Positions 17,641 through 30,902 of a stretch of 64,000 nucleotides of DNA are shown here, one piece after another (the stretch's first letter is position 1; each line of letters opens with the position of its first letter). The notes beneath the pieces were generated by a model. It was given only the letters and a program-made list of their open reading frames with translations, made no database searches and was not told where the DNA came from. A program made the translations under genes and the position numbers. Source of the DNA: Larus michahellis (lineage: Eukaryota; Chordata; Aves; Charadriiformes; Laridae); the NCBI RefSeq assembly GCF_964199755.1, contig NC_133899.1, positions 28,375,446 through 28,439,445 on the forward strand, written 5' to 3'.

Positions 17641-20202
17641 CATCTCTCAGCGCATCCTCTTGGCCAGGCACTTGCTTCACTCACCGGAGAACAGAAATGG
17701 GGATGAACTGGCTGGCCATCAGCCCTCCTTAATGATGCTGGTCTTTGGCTGGGGGTCCCTGCTCACTATGTGCAGTGAGGCTGGAGCAATACCACAGGTC
17801 TTGTCCAGGAATCAAGTCCTACCTGATTCCTGCCCAGCGGGGGAAGGCAGGCACTGCACTTGTAGGGCTTCACCTTTAACAGAGCAGCCAGACTTTGTGC
17901 TTAACTACCAGGGCAACAGTTCAGTCAAACAGAGGTCTTGTTTCACAATGTCAAGTAAGGTTAATATATTACAAGGCTCATTCATTGACTTGATAACATG
18001 GTGGAGGGAAGGGAACAACATGCCATCTCACTGCTTGATAGACAAGGAAGAAAGTCCTGCTGTCTGGGATGGACAGCACGTGAAAAACTCTGTGATCTCT
18101 GCTCTTCTCATTCTCTTTGGTATATTTGGTACATTTGGTACATTGCACTGTACACCTTAATACAGCAGAGCAATACTTTATAATGAGAGCTCCTTTCAGG
18201 TTAGAAGCCTATCCACGAACGGCCTCTAGCTGGAGCCAGAGATTTATGGTCCTGAAGAAGCATAACAAGTGAATGGCTAAAGACATTCTTGCCCTCTCCA
18301 AAACATCAGTCTTCCATTTTCTATAGTTGTTCTTTAGTCTCGTTAAAGCAACATGAGCTGGGAAAGAGAGAGCCATTTCTAAGTGTTTGGCTACCCCAAA
18401 TCACACCTACTGTGGAACAAAGGATGGGAATTGCCTAGAAAATATTTGCTGAGTTTCTTTCATCCTCTCTAGCAGCTGTTTCTTTTGTGTTGTGATCCCT
18501 TCTCTTGTGTTGGTGATGCACAATGCAAGAAAATAAGTAGAGCCATCAAATCAGACTACAAATTTTGATCACTGCAAAGATCAGGGGTTAATCCATTAAT
18601 CCATTGCAAAGGACAGGCCATGGCAGCAGTGGCATATAAGACCTGACTGGCCCAGCACAAGGAAGGAGGAAAGCATAGACATGCGCTGCCAGGGCTTTTA
18701 GTCACCACTGGGCCGATTCCACTGGAGGTGCAATTGGTAGCTGCCAAGGACAAACTTGAACCAGACCAAGATCTCCAGACTTTGACAGGGTGGCAATGCT
18801 GAGTCCTGGCCTCAGTGCAACCACTGTGGCTCAAATTCCTCTCTGTACAAGCACGATACAGTAACATAACTCATGATGCTATTCTGAGTTGTTCACAGCA
18901 TCTGCTGCCTGTGGGCACTGGCGTCTCCTCAGGGTTAAGTTCTGGCCAAAGCATCACCTCAGAGGAGAATATGTTTTTGTATTTCTGCAGGAGACTATTG
19001 AAACCAGTGGCTGGTGACACTGTGGAAGCTTTCCCAATGAGTTTGGCAAGCTGTGGGTGAGAGCTAGGGGCACGATCAGGAGCAGGTTTTGACTGAAATA
19101 GTGTTTTGTAGTGTCATTCCGTGAAGCCATTAGTAGCAGCTTCACTCTAATGCTAGAGCTTATACAGCTCCTTTTCCATGCACTCTCCTCATCTTGGTTT
19201 CTACCCTTACCCTTGGGATGGGAGAATAGGCTTTGGTGGGGTGAGAGATAGTGCAAAAGTCTCAAGCCATGGGGCAGTGGCTTGGTTTATTTCTGCCAGG
19301 GCTAGACCTTCCTCCAGAAAAGGCTATGATCCTTGTAGTCCGTATTCACATGCTTCGACTGTTCTGAGTTACAAGCTGCAATAGATGTTTGTCAAGCTGA
19401 AGGCAGATCACAGAAAGCACAGATCTAAAAACAGGGTGAATGATTGAATGGATAGAGGCTCTTAGCCACATCAATCACTGTCTGCGTTTGCCAAGCAGAT
19501 GAAAATGACATGTACACAAAATGCTGGTAGGGAATGGTGGAAAAGTTGCTATTTCCAAACAACATGCTTCCTGGAATCATGTAAGTTTCATGTAACAATT
19601 AATGGAAACTGCTGTACAAGTGTTATGACCCTGTATTTTGTCAATATTGTTTATCATACAATAGAGTTATTGCAATATTATTATTGTGTATTATTTGAAT
19701 CATTACAATATTTTTCCAATATTTCTTACATAGGGTAAGGATTTCACAAGGTGGCCACGGGAGCAGAGAAAGACAGAGACAACCCAGGCGTGAAGGAGAC
19801 TTTATTCGCTGAAGTCTCTTTTGATTTCCACCCTGCCATCCTGCTGCAACCCTCCAAATCGTTGGCAGGATGAATGTGGGGCAGGATATACCAGATGAGT
19901 CTTTCAGATAGGCTCAGAAATGCTTTGGGAATGGTGCTGGCAGCACACCACAACTCAGTTACCCTACTGCACAATCCTGGCTGCTTTCAGGTTAAAGCCG
20001 GGGGACGAGCTGCTCTCCCAGCTCATGAGCACACGCTGTGGAGGGAGAATGGGTGTTACCCATTAGAACCCTTAAAATCACAAACCATAAGAGAGAAAAG
20101 AGAGGGGCAGAGGCACCTTTTTGAGACTGATCTAGGCAGGACTGAGAATTGAAAAGTCAAATCCAGGTCTCCAACATGGGAAATGTCACAGGTCTTATTG
20201 TG
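17641..20202. other. Non-coding stretch, nothing recognised
   Basis: No supportable exon. A short direct repeat of TTTGGTA(C/T)AT units occurs at about 18115-18143. A 212-codon open frame starting at 17522 runs into this stretch but resembles no family. Confidence 0.4.
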
Positions 20203-20271
20203 AAAAACAAACCCAAAACCCAAACAAACAAACAAAAAAACACAAAAAAACAAAACCAAACCCCAACAAAC
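20203..20271 (+). repeat. A/C-rich low-complexity tract
   Basis: About 70 bases of AAAC, CAAA and CCAAA units with no fixed period. Confidence 0.85.
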
Positions 20272-21730
20272 ATTAATAAATGTTTGCAATTTCTGAGACT
20301 TATGGCTGTGAGAAGCTGCTGCGCACTGCTGATGGCCTCTTCTCTGCACATTCCTCTTCCTCGCTTTGCTCAGGGGTCTGCAATGGCAGGGGAAGAATTC
20401 ATTTGTGTCGCCCCTGCCAGGCGGGCAGGAGGCTGAAGTGGTGCAGGGACTGCTTGGGGAAAGGACGCTGGACCTGCCGCAGCACATGTAATGCTCATTC
20501 TGGCCTCACTCTGTGACAGGGGAGTCGGGTTCCTCTGTAACGAGGACCTTTGGCTACATGATATATATTTTGTCATTCGCCCTGTCATTAGCAGCGGCTT
20601 CTCCAAATGAAACACTTGTGCCTGGAAAATGTTCATTTTTTCGTCTCAGTACCTAATAAATGATGTGCCTGTCATTCCTCCTGCTTCCCCAGCTATAGGT
20701 CTGAGCTGGTCCTGCAGCACATGGTGCACTTTGTTAATGCTCTGATGTGTCTAAATACTCACAGTTGCCTATATGGAAGGATGTTTGCTGCTGAGTTATT
20801 TCAGAGCTGTTCACTGGTGTCTGCGTGTCAGATTTGGGTGGGGGTCTCTGGTTAGCTCAGCCGTGGGACTTCTTGGGTCACCTAGGTTAGGACCCATCCC
20901 ACAGGTGACCCTCAGCTGGAGAAAACTGACATGTTGAGAGCAGAGAGAGAATGTAGAGGGTACATCTGTACAGCACGGTGGGTGTGAGGACCTTATACAG
21001 TCACTTCTGACGGGCGCTTTATTTAACTTTGGCAGCGATGCTCAGCATCTGCTGTGGTTCATGGCTGCTGCTGCTGGCTCCGCTCTGGTCCATGCTCCCA
21101 CTGCTGCAAATGGGAAAGCTCCTATGCTGAGACACCAGGTGAGACAAAACACCCTTAGGGTGGCCTGTGCTGTTAGCAGGAGAGCTGGTGAAAGTCAGCC
21201 TACCCTACGTATGGGCCAACCTTTCCCTATAAGGCTCCAGAGATACAAAGGCAGAAAGATGGAGCCTAAGCTGTATTGCATTAGGAGCTTGTTGAGCTTG
21301 CCTGTCCTCTGTCATCATTCTTCATGCCAGTGTAAATCTGATGTGACAGGGAATAGGGTTGATAGGGAATTCAGGGTTTGACCAAACTGGGGGCTTGCTG
21401 AACGCAAAGACCAAGGGAGGGCTCTCACTTGTGCTGGCAGTTGGCAGACCCATGGGTGTGACAGAGGAAGTGGAGATTTCTTGGGTGCAGGGACCCCATC
21501 TGCAAAGCCTGGCCTTACAGAATAGCAAAATTCGTAGTGACAACCTGGGACATTCCAGCACTTACTTTCACTCCAAACCCTAAAATGTTGTACAAGGGAT
21601 AGTCAGATTTTTCCTTCTGTTTTTGTAGTGATGGTTTCCCTTGTTTCATGTATTTAATAAAAGGTTCTCCTCACATAGTAACACTTTACGGCAGCCTGAA
21701 TCGCTTCCCCTCTCCCACCCCATTTCGTAC
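20272..21730. other. Non-coding stretch, nothing recognised
   Basis: Unique-looking sequence without a supportable exon, repeat or RNA gene. Confidence 0.4.
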
Positions 21731-22111
21731 TGGGTCATGGGAACTGTAGTCCAAGAGCATCACCTTTCCCTTCTCTGAGATGAGCCTCCTCTCCTACCAT
21801 ACTCCAAAAGTTAGGCAGTTCCTATACTGCATCACACAATTTTAGCAGTGAGGTATTTATAGGACATGTAGCCTCCCAGAGTGCCCTGCCCCTAAAAAGG
21901 GGCTTGAGCTCTGGAAGGTGGCTTTTGTAGGTCAGATGCATCATGGGGAAATACTGTCAGATGATCTTAAGCTTTTTTAAAACCGAAACATGTCATGTTC
22001 AGTGGCAGGTTCTGGTTTAGAGCTAAGTGACTGAAATGAAACAGCTAAATGTGTCTTTCCCTAATGCAAAAGGAAGATTTTTTTTTTTTGAGAACTACGT
22101 CTTCCAGAGAG
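21731..22111. promoter_or_regulatory. Cluster of four degenerate ZNF143/THAP11-like (ACTACAnnTCCCAG) sites
   Basis: Four sites in 380 bases resemble the ACTACAnTTCCCAGnATGC element. The best is at 21731-21752 on the minus strand, reading GGACTACAGTTCCCATGACC. Weaker ones are at 21864-21886 (plus, TGTAGCCTCCCAGAGTGCCC), 21935-21957 (minus) and 22092-22111 (plus, GAACTACGTCTTCCAGAG). No CpG island or exon accompanies them. They may be a distal regulatory cluster or decayed copies of an old repeat unit. Confidence 0.4.
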
Positions 22112-25100
22112 AACCCTGAGTGCCTGAAGCTCATTCCCAGCCAGCCTGAGCTGGTGGTGCCTTCAGAGAGTAGCTGCCCAGCTATGCCAGCTGGCAATTT
22201 GTTCTTCTGATTGACACACGTTTCTCCATGCTTCAGAGGCACGAGTCTTTCTAGACACATCCTTAAACCAGCTGTGGGTTGGACACAGACCCTACAGTAT
22301 ATGCCACTAAGCAAACCCTGAGTGCAGGGTTGTAAAGTATTTAACTTTCAGTCAGACATAAATTAGCTTTATTAAATCTATGCTGTAAAAACACTAGTTG
22401 TTTTCTAACAAAATGTAATGTTCATTCCCCCAGACTCCACCTTCTAAATCAGGAGCTCTGTAGACCCCGTCCTGACTTTCCCGCTGCCTCCACTCACAGC
22501 AACTTTGGCCGAACAAATGCAGCACTTTTCCCCAGGGTGGAGAGATAGGAGCCCCCCTCCTCATTTCAGCTAAGTTCTCACTGCCAGACAGATTTTCAGC
22601 TCCCTCCTTTGGCCCAAAGCATCTGCATGAGTTTACGTTTTGTGACTTGGAAAAGAACGTAAAAGGGCTTATTTTATTAACGAGACCCTTCAAAGCAAAA
22701 AATATGGTTGAGAAATTAATCATCCTACACCTCCAAAGTGAGATTTATTGTAGCTCTGAAACTAATACAGAAATGAACCAAAAGCTAAATGCATGAATCA
22801 CTATTTTAAAATAAAGTAAGGACTTCAATGACTATGGTATATGTACTGGTAAAATTAAACGCAAGGCCATCAAATTTTCTTCGTTCAGAGATAATGTTAA
22901 AGTAACATGATGATCCTTAGCTTCTCAATGGCCAGGGAGAGTGTTTAGCAGAAAAGGTCTTGTCTGATAATACTTTCCAGATTACTGAAGTGATTTTGTT
23001 TCCCACTCTTCCTATATTTTTTGTCTAAAAATCCAAATTAACTTCCTCTGAGCAAATGCCTACTTTCTGTGTTTATCAGGGCAAAGAAGGCCATTGTCTG
23101 GGGAAAATGGCTCTGATGGGAATGCAAATGCAGGGACAGGGCATTAATATTTGCTGACTTGGGTTACAAGTGGGATGGAGTTTCACCTAGGGGATTACAT
23201 TCATAGATTCTTGGTGGATTTTTTTTCCATGGTTCCTCCCAGTGCATAATTTGCCGTCAGGAAAATGTGGCCAGCTGCAGCTGCAGCATCAAAGGTGCAT
23301 TCTTAAATAACTGTAACCATCAATTGTTGCTCTGGGAGCTGGCTCCAAGGAGCTCTTGGGAAGAGGACGAGATGCTCTCGGCCTGCTCCTGTGCCTGCAG
23401 CCTCCATGATCACAAGCTACTGGCAAATGGTGCCCATTTCACAGGTGAGACTGTCATGTTCTCAGCCCATCTGCTTGCTTGGGGTTCCTTGGTTGGCAAC
23501 GTTGCCCCTTTCCCAACTGCATGGCCATGCAGTCTGCATTGTCCTCGGTCCCCATCAGCTCCTTCTGGTTATTGTCACTGTGTTATAACTCTGTTTCTAC
23601 TGATGAGTACATTCTGTTTTTTCCTCAAACTGTATAGCACCAAAAATCTCAGCAGGCAGAACAGCTTTTTCTTTTTGCTAAATTATTTGTACACAAGATA
23701 TGCTTTTCCCCAAGGGTTGGAAAGGCTCAGCTTCCCATAATAAACATTTGTCCTATGCCCTAAATTGTCTTGGAGAATTTTTATTTTCTGTCCTCCTTGG
23801 TTTTATTTTCAAAAGCATAAAAACTCTGACTAGAAATAAATGACAGCTTCTCAGTGCAGGGATAAAGTGCCTGGACAAAAATGTTGCAGTGATATGAAAG
23901 GGAAATTCAACCACCAACATCAAATCCTTAGACACCTTTGAAAGAGTTTCCTGTTTTTCCAGTCCTTTAGAGCCAGGCGGTGAGTTCATGCAGAGCTTGC
24001 TCAGAACTTACTTACATGAATAGGCCAGCTCGTGGTGGGGACGGCACGTCTCCCAGGGGCGCCTCGCTGCTGCAGATGACCAGCAGAATTTACATCAGAA
24101 ACCTCCCCAAAAGCAGGCTTCTTGCTTCAAATCACATGCCAAAAAATGTGCAAGAGCTTCAAACACATCAGCTTCCAGAAGATGGGACTGCCCTTTCTCT
24201 CAGCATCGTCGTGCCTGTTTCAGGGGACATTTACAGTGCAGAGGGCTGCTCATGCATCACGCTCAGCAAAAGAATTTGGTACAGAGCTTGTTTTCACACA
24301 ATGGTCCTTCCCTAGTCCACAAAGCACGGTGGTGTGTTTGCATGTGTTGCTGCTTTGGAGCTGGGATAAGCAAAGATGGTGGTGTCAGCCCAAAGAGAGA
24401 TTAAGTGATTGTTGAGGAACTTCTTTATCACCATCCTGTGTAAATAGAAATTAGAGACAGAACATTTATCTTACCGCTGCGAGCCACTTCTGCAAACAGG
24501 AGGGAATACAGTGCTAGGCAGTATTACATAGCCAGCTTCAAGAGTGTTGTTGCAAAACGTGAGGACATGGACTCATCGTAGCATCCATATAAAGTGAGAA
24601 CGGCAGTGCTGCTCTGCCTGCAGTGCATTCCTCCTTTGGCAATGCCTTGTGGACCAGCAAGGCACCAAGCCCACACAGCTGGGCTTGTGTTAGTCCCAGC
24701 TGAGCCTCACCCCAGCAGTGACATGCTCCTTGAAGGGCAGTGTTTGTGCCCTAGGTGAAGGTCTCTGTAGGCAGTGTAGTTGCAGAAGCCCTGAGGAGGT
24801 CCCTGATATACAAAGGAGATCAAGCAGGAGCTCAACTTGTGCGCAAGTTTAGTATATTTGAAGTGTCAGTTCTGATTTCTTTCTGTGCTAAATTGCTTTT
24901 GTTTGAGGGGATGGCTAATTCTGTGCACCAAGCCTTGAATTCTCATCAGAATGTGACTTGTGTTATATAGGAGAGTATATAGTGTAGCTTCCTACATTTA
25001 AGTGGCTGCTTCCTTCCTTGCAAGCAGGCCTTGAAAAGTATACAGAGCAGAGTAAAAATAAAACAGCATTAATCACTGGTAATGAAAAACTACTCCTATC

Positions 25101-28100
25101 CCAAAAGAGAGGAGAGTAACGTTTTCCACAGTTTGAGGTGCAGGCATTTGACAGAGCAGGTCCTGCTATGTGCTTGGATGACACCCAGCCCATGTCTCAT
25201 CTCTGTTTACTCTGTAAATACTGATTTCCCAATGGGAACAACTGTTGTACAGTACAGTCAGAGTTGAAGAACTGCTATGAAAGAAAACAACCAACCACAC
25301 GCGTGCCTCACTTCTGCAGCATTCCTGAGACAAGGCTGTATTTTTATCATCTGCAAAACCAGCTACATCTGCTGTGCTAAGCTATAACTGGAATCCATCA
25401 TTACGACCTCCGTCAGAGAACCGAGCCAACTTCTCTGGGGTATAATTTAAATTCTACCCAGTTCCATAGTTTTCCTGAGAAAAAGATAACACCCTGGTGC
25501 ATGAAGTTGGATGAGAGACTAGCCCAGCTCAGCTGCTGCAAGAGGACCCACTGTATGCATAACTTCATCTTTCCTAAAAGTCACTCCAGACCACAGGCGT
25601 CCATTGCTGCTATGGGTGAACCCTGTTAAATACCATCTCCCACGTTTTGGCCTCTTCCTGCACACAGCAGCTTTGAAGTAATGAGCTTTATCCCTCCACC
25701 TGCCTGCAGTGGCCTTGGGTTTGATGCTCTCTTGGGTGCTGAGCAAAAGCTGCCCTCCTGCAGCCCTCAGGACATCCAAAGCAACTGGGATCTCCTGCAC
25801 AGCTCCCAGCTGCCTGCAAGTCTGCCAGAAATGTTTGGCTTCCTCCACCCCATCCGCCAGAGCTGCTCCCAAACTGCCTCGCAGGCCAGGGCTGGATGCC
25901 CTTGATGTCACAGATAGCTGGGTTTTGATCAGCTGGTCCAAAGAGCTTCAAAATCCCCAAGAGGAGGGCAAGGCTCCAAGTCAGACTTAAGCCCAAGTCC
26001 TCTGCATGTTGAATAAGGGACACATCAGTCCATGGTGGAAAACTGCAGCAACTCTCCAAGGGTGCCCTTTTACCACTCATCATGGGAGGTTGCTCTCCTG
26101 CCAGGGTGTCCTAACATCAAATACATGAATAGCATACTCCTTTTGTAGCATATTTCTTTTAGGAAGAGAATTTCTGCACTCTCTGACTTCAAAGGGAAAT
26201 CCCTGAAAACACGGAAATAAGGCCAATGTTCGGCTTTGCTGGTCCAATGCAGACTGCTAGCTGGAGAACACTTCTCAGTTTCATTGTATCTGTTAACAGG
26301 ATTCAATTAAGCTGCCAGATATGATAAGCATTTAGAGGGACATCAGCCATCACTCCTCGCTACCAGACAAAATCTTTGTCATGTCAGCAGTCATAAATCA
26401 AAGTGATTGTATTTGGGAAGTGTTATGGACTGTAACTCATCACCAGGGCTTAATTCAGCTTCCCTCAGGGCACCATTGTACCTAGTAGGCCAAGATAAAT
26501 GTCTTGCGTTGTTAGTACACAAGAAAGAAGTATTTGGGGGGGTATACCAATTATGTCTATTTTCACTGAAGAAAAAAAAGTTTCCTTCTAAAACAGATCG
26601 AAGGCTACAAGTGTGAGGTTGGTCGAAAATAAAATTCTCTGTTCCTAGGGAAAAGTAAGGTTCTTTAAACACGTGGTTTGATAACAAATCAGGGCAAGAA
26701 AAGGGAAAATATTCATTCTTTTTTTTTTTTCACGGAACAGTATTTGTCACAAAGTTCTGGGAACATTTAAACCCTCCAGCCCTGCTCAGTTTGCAGCATA
26801 CAGGCTGCTCATTGCAATGCTGTCGCGAGGGCATTTTGCCCCGGTTTTTTGCCCAGGCTTGGACAATATCTCTCACAACAGACCCAATTAAAAACTCAGA
26901 TAGGCACAGGTTAACATCAGACTCACAGCAGCTAAAAGCAACTGGCCAAACTGAAACAATGAAGCCTGGAATGCCGAAATGGGGGGGAAAAATGTTTAAT
27001 TTTCAGGTTAAGATAAGGAATGGGAAAACGTTAGCAAAACTGGCACCATGCCATAGGATGTATCTGTTTGCAGCAACAGGCATTTCCCTCACAGATGCCT
27101 TTCAGCAGGAAGTCCTTGACCAACTGTAAGAGAAAGCGAGCTCCAGCTAATGCCCAGCACAAATGCGTGAGGCTGGTGCTCCACTGTTTCAAGTCATCCT
27201 TGAGGTCTACACTGCACAGAGCCCGACACGATCCGCTTGGGACCCAGGACAGCATCATAAGTGATAACGGATTCATACAGACCAAAGGGGCATCTCCTTC
27301 CACGCAGGGTGACTAGGGATTTAAAAGCAGAGATGAACAGTGAAAGGAGATGGACAGACCAAAAAGTACAAGGACACAGAAGGATCTACTCTCTGTGAGG
27401 GTACAGCCTCAAAGCCTTGGGTGCTGCTACCAGACTGTTATCACTGCACAGACAGATCTCAAAGAGGGTGATGAGATGTTAATAGGAATTGTAAAGGGCA
27501 GCATAGGAGAAAACATGAAGGTCGTGGGATGAAAGTGGAGCAAGACGGTTACCATTGACCGAATCCATGCTTGGCCAGGAGAGCATCTACTGGGTCGTGG
27601 AGATGAAGCAAGAAACTATGATGTGCTGGAGAAAGCTGAGCCAGTAGACAGGTGCAGAGAGACAAGGCAGGGGGGCTAAGTGGTGGAGCAGGAAGCATCA
27701 TCTCTTCATGGAGCATTTAAGAAGATACTGTTGTGCTGGGGACGACACAGGCCCAGGTGGGGGCCTTGCTGCATGGATGGATTGTCAAACAGATGCTACA
27801 AGGAGGGAAGCGGGTGTCTTGGGACGAGTTGGGGGAATTTCACCAAGGGCTCTCTGATGTTGCAAACCTCAGATTTCCTCCACATCCTCCTGGTGGGGGT
27901 TGTGCACCACCTCCTGACTTTCCCAAATTGCCAGGCACTTTTCAAACCTCTGCCTGGGAAAGCCAAGCTACGACCCACTCACAGGTCCTTTTTTTTCTCC
28001 CCTAGCCTCTTAAGGGCCTGGTTGCAAATTACTTCCTGAAATCAGTCTCCTTTCTTGCACACTGGCAAGCCAAAGCAGTCACCCCAAGCTGTTAGAGGCT

Positions 28101-28931
28101 CTGGAAAATGTTGCTTCACGCTTGGCTTTTTCAGCGCCCTGCACAAGACGTAGGAGGTGTTTCAGTCCTTGTGCTTCATTTCAACACTCAATATCGACCT
28201 TTTCTTTCCTTTATGAGAAGGCATTCGTGGAGGTAGGAGGGACGGGAAAGGAGGTTTGTTCTTCGCTCTTGCTTTGTGAGCTGAGCAGAGGAAAGAGACA
28301 CTCGGGGCTCAGACGGCTGGTCGTTATTTGCTCTTCGCCCCCCTGACAAGGTGTTTGGCTCACCTCGGTGCTCCCATTCCCACAACAAGTTTGGGGAATA
28401 CAGCACCAGCTTTTCCCTGCTGGCAGGCAAGTGCATGAAAAAGTAGGTGGCCAACATGCAAATCACGTTACCTTGGGGGACAGTTTACCTTGACATTACT
28501 TGAAAATAGAAGTGCTGGGTCAGGAGGGTTTTGCTGCTTTCTGCATGAGGGAAGGGGCTTTGCCACAAGGCAGAGGAGAAGCCACGTTGAAAATCAGCTG
28601 CTCTTTGGGGTTTTTTCCTGTGGATGAAATAATGGGTGCCCAGCAACGGCAGTCTCAAAAAGTCCTCTGCTAAAAGCAATGAGATCAGATCAGAAAGAGC
28701 TTGGCCTTTGGGCACCGAAATGATTGCTCCTACCTATACTGCCCATGTCCAAAGGTTTAACTTGGGTCTTTAGACAGTGGGTGTTTTTCTAAATTCCTGT
28801 TTCTGGAGTCAGGCAAATGTGTTATAGGTTTTAACTTTTGCAGAAGGGGTTGTTTCTGCTGCTTTGGAAAAAAGCCAAGACATGTCCTAGAAGCACGAAA
28901 CCCCAATGAAGACAGACAACTTCTGTTACTT
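22112..28931. other. Non-coding stretch, nothing recognised
   Basis: Moderately A+T-rich DNA with short homopolymers (T run at about 26717). No CR1, exon or RNA gene recognised. Confidence 0.4.
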
Positions 28932-28970
28932 AAAAAAAAAAAACAAAAACAAAAACAAAACAAAAAACAA
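28932..28970 (+). repeat. A-rich (CAAAA)n tract
   Basis: 12 A followed by repeated CAAAAA/CAAAA units. No retroposed body was recognised upstream. Confidence 0.85.
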
Positions 28971-30902
28971 CTCATGATTTGGGGAAGCTTACTTTACAAT
29001 TTGCAAAGTCTGAGATTAACACCGTTGCATATCCACAAGATTTGAAGAGCAGTAAGTGATTTCCCCTGCTTAACTCAGTACAAAGAGTAACAAGACCTAA
29101 AACAAAAAAAAAAAATCTTCAGCCTCCAGCCCACACAAGCTCAGTCTAAAGAGCGAGGCAGATGGGAAAGCTGAAGCAGGCATCCAGCCTTGAGCCAGCA
29201 ATTTCCAGCCTGTCTCACCAGTTGTGCATGCCTCATCCAGAGCGTGGCAGAGTGCTGGATCAAGGCTTTCAGCAGGCACTGGCTGCTGCCAGCAGTCGTG
29301 TGGCAGTGAGCGGCTCTGGTGCACAGGCAGCCTTTCTGCACCACCCTTCAAACCTGCTCCTAATGGAAGTGGTGGCTTGGATTTAATGAAGGAGCACACC
29401 TTCCTCTGTGTGTGAGCAAGCTCCGCATCATCTTTGTTTTACCACCACCAGTGCTGCATCACACCTCAAGGCCTAACCAATAATCTCTTTCTCTTATTTT
29501 ATAAATAGAAAATAAAACTAATTTGCTTGGAAGTCATCAACAGATTAACAAACTCCAGCTGTAACGTTGATGACTAATTCAGCCTACTAACCCAGCTGTG
29601 CCAAAGTTCTCATTTGTATAATTTGACGTCTTCCTACAGGTTCTCTGTGAGGAATATTAAAAGAAGATGGGTTTTCAGAGAGAGCTGAGGTTTGTTTGAG
29701 GTTTGTTTTGAAACTGCACACTAAACAGGGTGTAAAGATTGTGCAGATCGTGTTAGGATAAGCTGCTGCACACCTGTCTGAAATAAGAAGTGGAAAGGGC
29801 TGATCTAGAAAACAGAGACTATTTTGCAAAGCTGGAGGGCTAGTTTCAAAAAGCACTGAATTCAGTTCCATGCTCACAAAAAAAGTCTCTAAGTTAAATA
29901 CTTTTAAAATCTAAGTTGATTACAGCTTGTTTTCAGCATGAAGACATGTAAAAGCCTTTGTATCAGAAAAAGCAGGAAAAAAATGTGAAACGCAGAGCTA
30001 TATTTCTCATGTCCCTCAGATTCTTTGTTTGTCTTCCAAGCTGATTTACTGTGTTATTGTGGATTTATTCAAACAAAAAGCATCAGCACTTCAGGAGGAA
30101 CAGAGAGATCAGCCAAAATGCCCAATCCAATGCCATCTATTTTCAGTATTAGTTCAGAGCAGCTTGTGGTAGGCATGGGTGAGTAGATCCTGGTTGAAGT
30201 TAAATGCAGCTAATCCACTGTGTGAGCTCAGGGTGCCTTTCACCACACTTCCCTCTGGATCACAGAAAGCTGTCATACTCAGGAAAACATGCCCTCTGCC
30301 TTTTCCGTGGCTGAGCTCATATTTAAGATCAAGCTGTAAAGATACTTTTTGACCATGCGGTTTGTCTCTTTGCAGGAAGGGAGAGAGGAGGCTTAGTAAC
30401 AGCCCAGACGCATGAACAAAGGGAACAATGGGAGCCATTCTGCAGCTAAAGGCTGTTGCATTCTTGGGCACATTCACACGGATAAAGGAGATCAAATAAG
30501 AACCTCCAAAGCTGCACGATGATAAGAGAAAAATATTACAATGCTGTTCTGCAGGCTGGATTGTGCAGTAATTATACAGCAGTTTGTCCAACACAGCTCT
30601 CCAGGGCCAAAATGCAACCAGTAACCCTTCCCTTAAGCTCCTGGCTTCTCTGCAGAGCCACAAGCGCATCTGATAATTCCCTGGCAGCCCCAGCTGTGGA
30701 GAGCCTTGTGCAAAGACAGGGTAAGTTGAATGTCCGGTTTGTGTGCTTTTCACATAGAAAGAGGCTGGGTAGGAGGCACAGTGCATGGAGGGATGTCCAC
30801 GTCCCTCCGCTGACACTGATCCACTCTTGGTCTTGGGCAAGTAATCTAGTGGCAGTCTGAGTCCCAGGAGCCGTGGCGGCAGGAGGCTGTGTTGCCACAG
30901 CA
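28971..30902. other. Non-coding stretch, nothing recognised
   Basis: No supportable exon. A 249-codon frame on the minus strand (30154-30903) is open but resembles nothing known and abuts the CR1. Confidence 0.4.

Noticed and set aside
17522-18160. 212-codon open frame on the plus strand
   Set aside because: Its first part is antisense to probable CR1 5' UTR and the rest resembles nothing.
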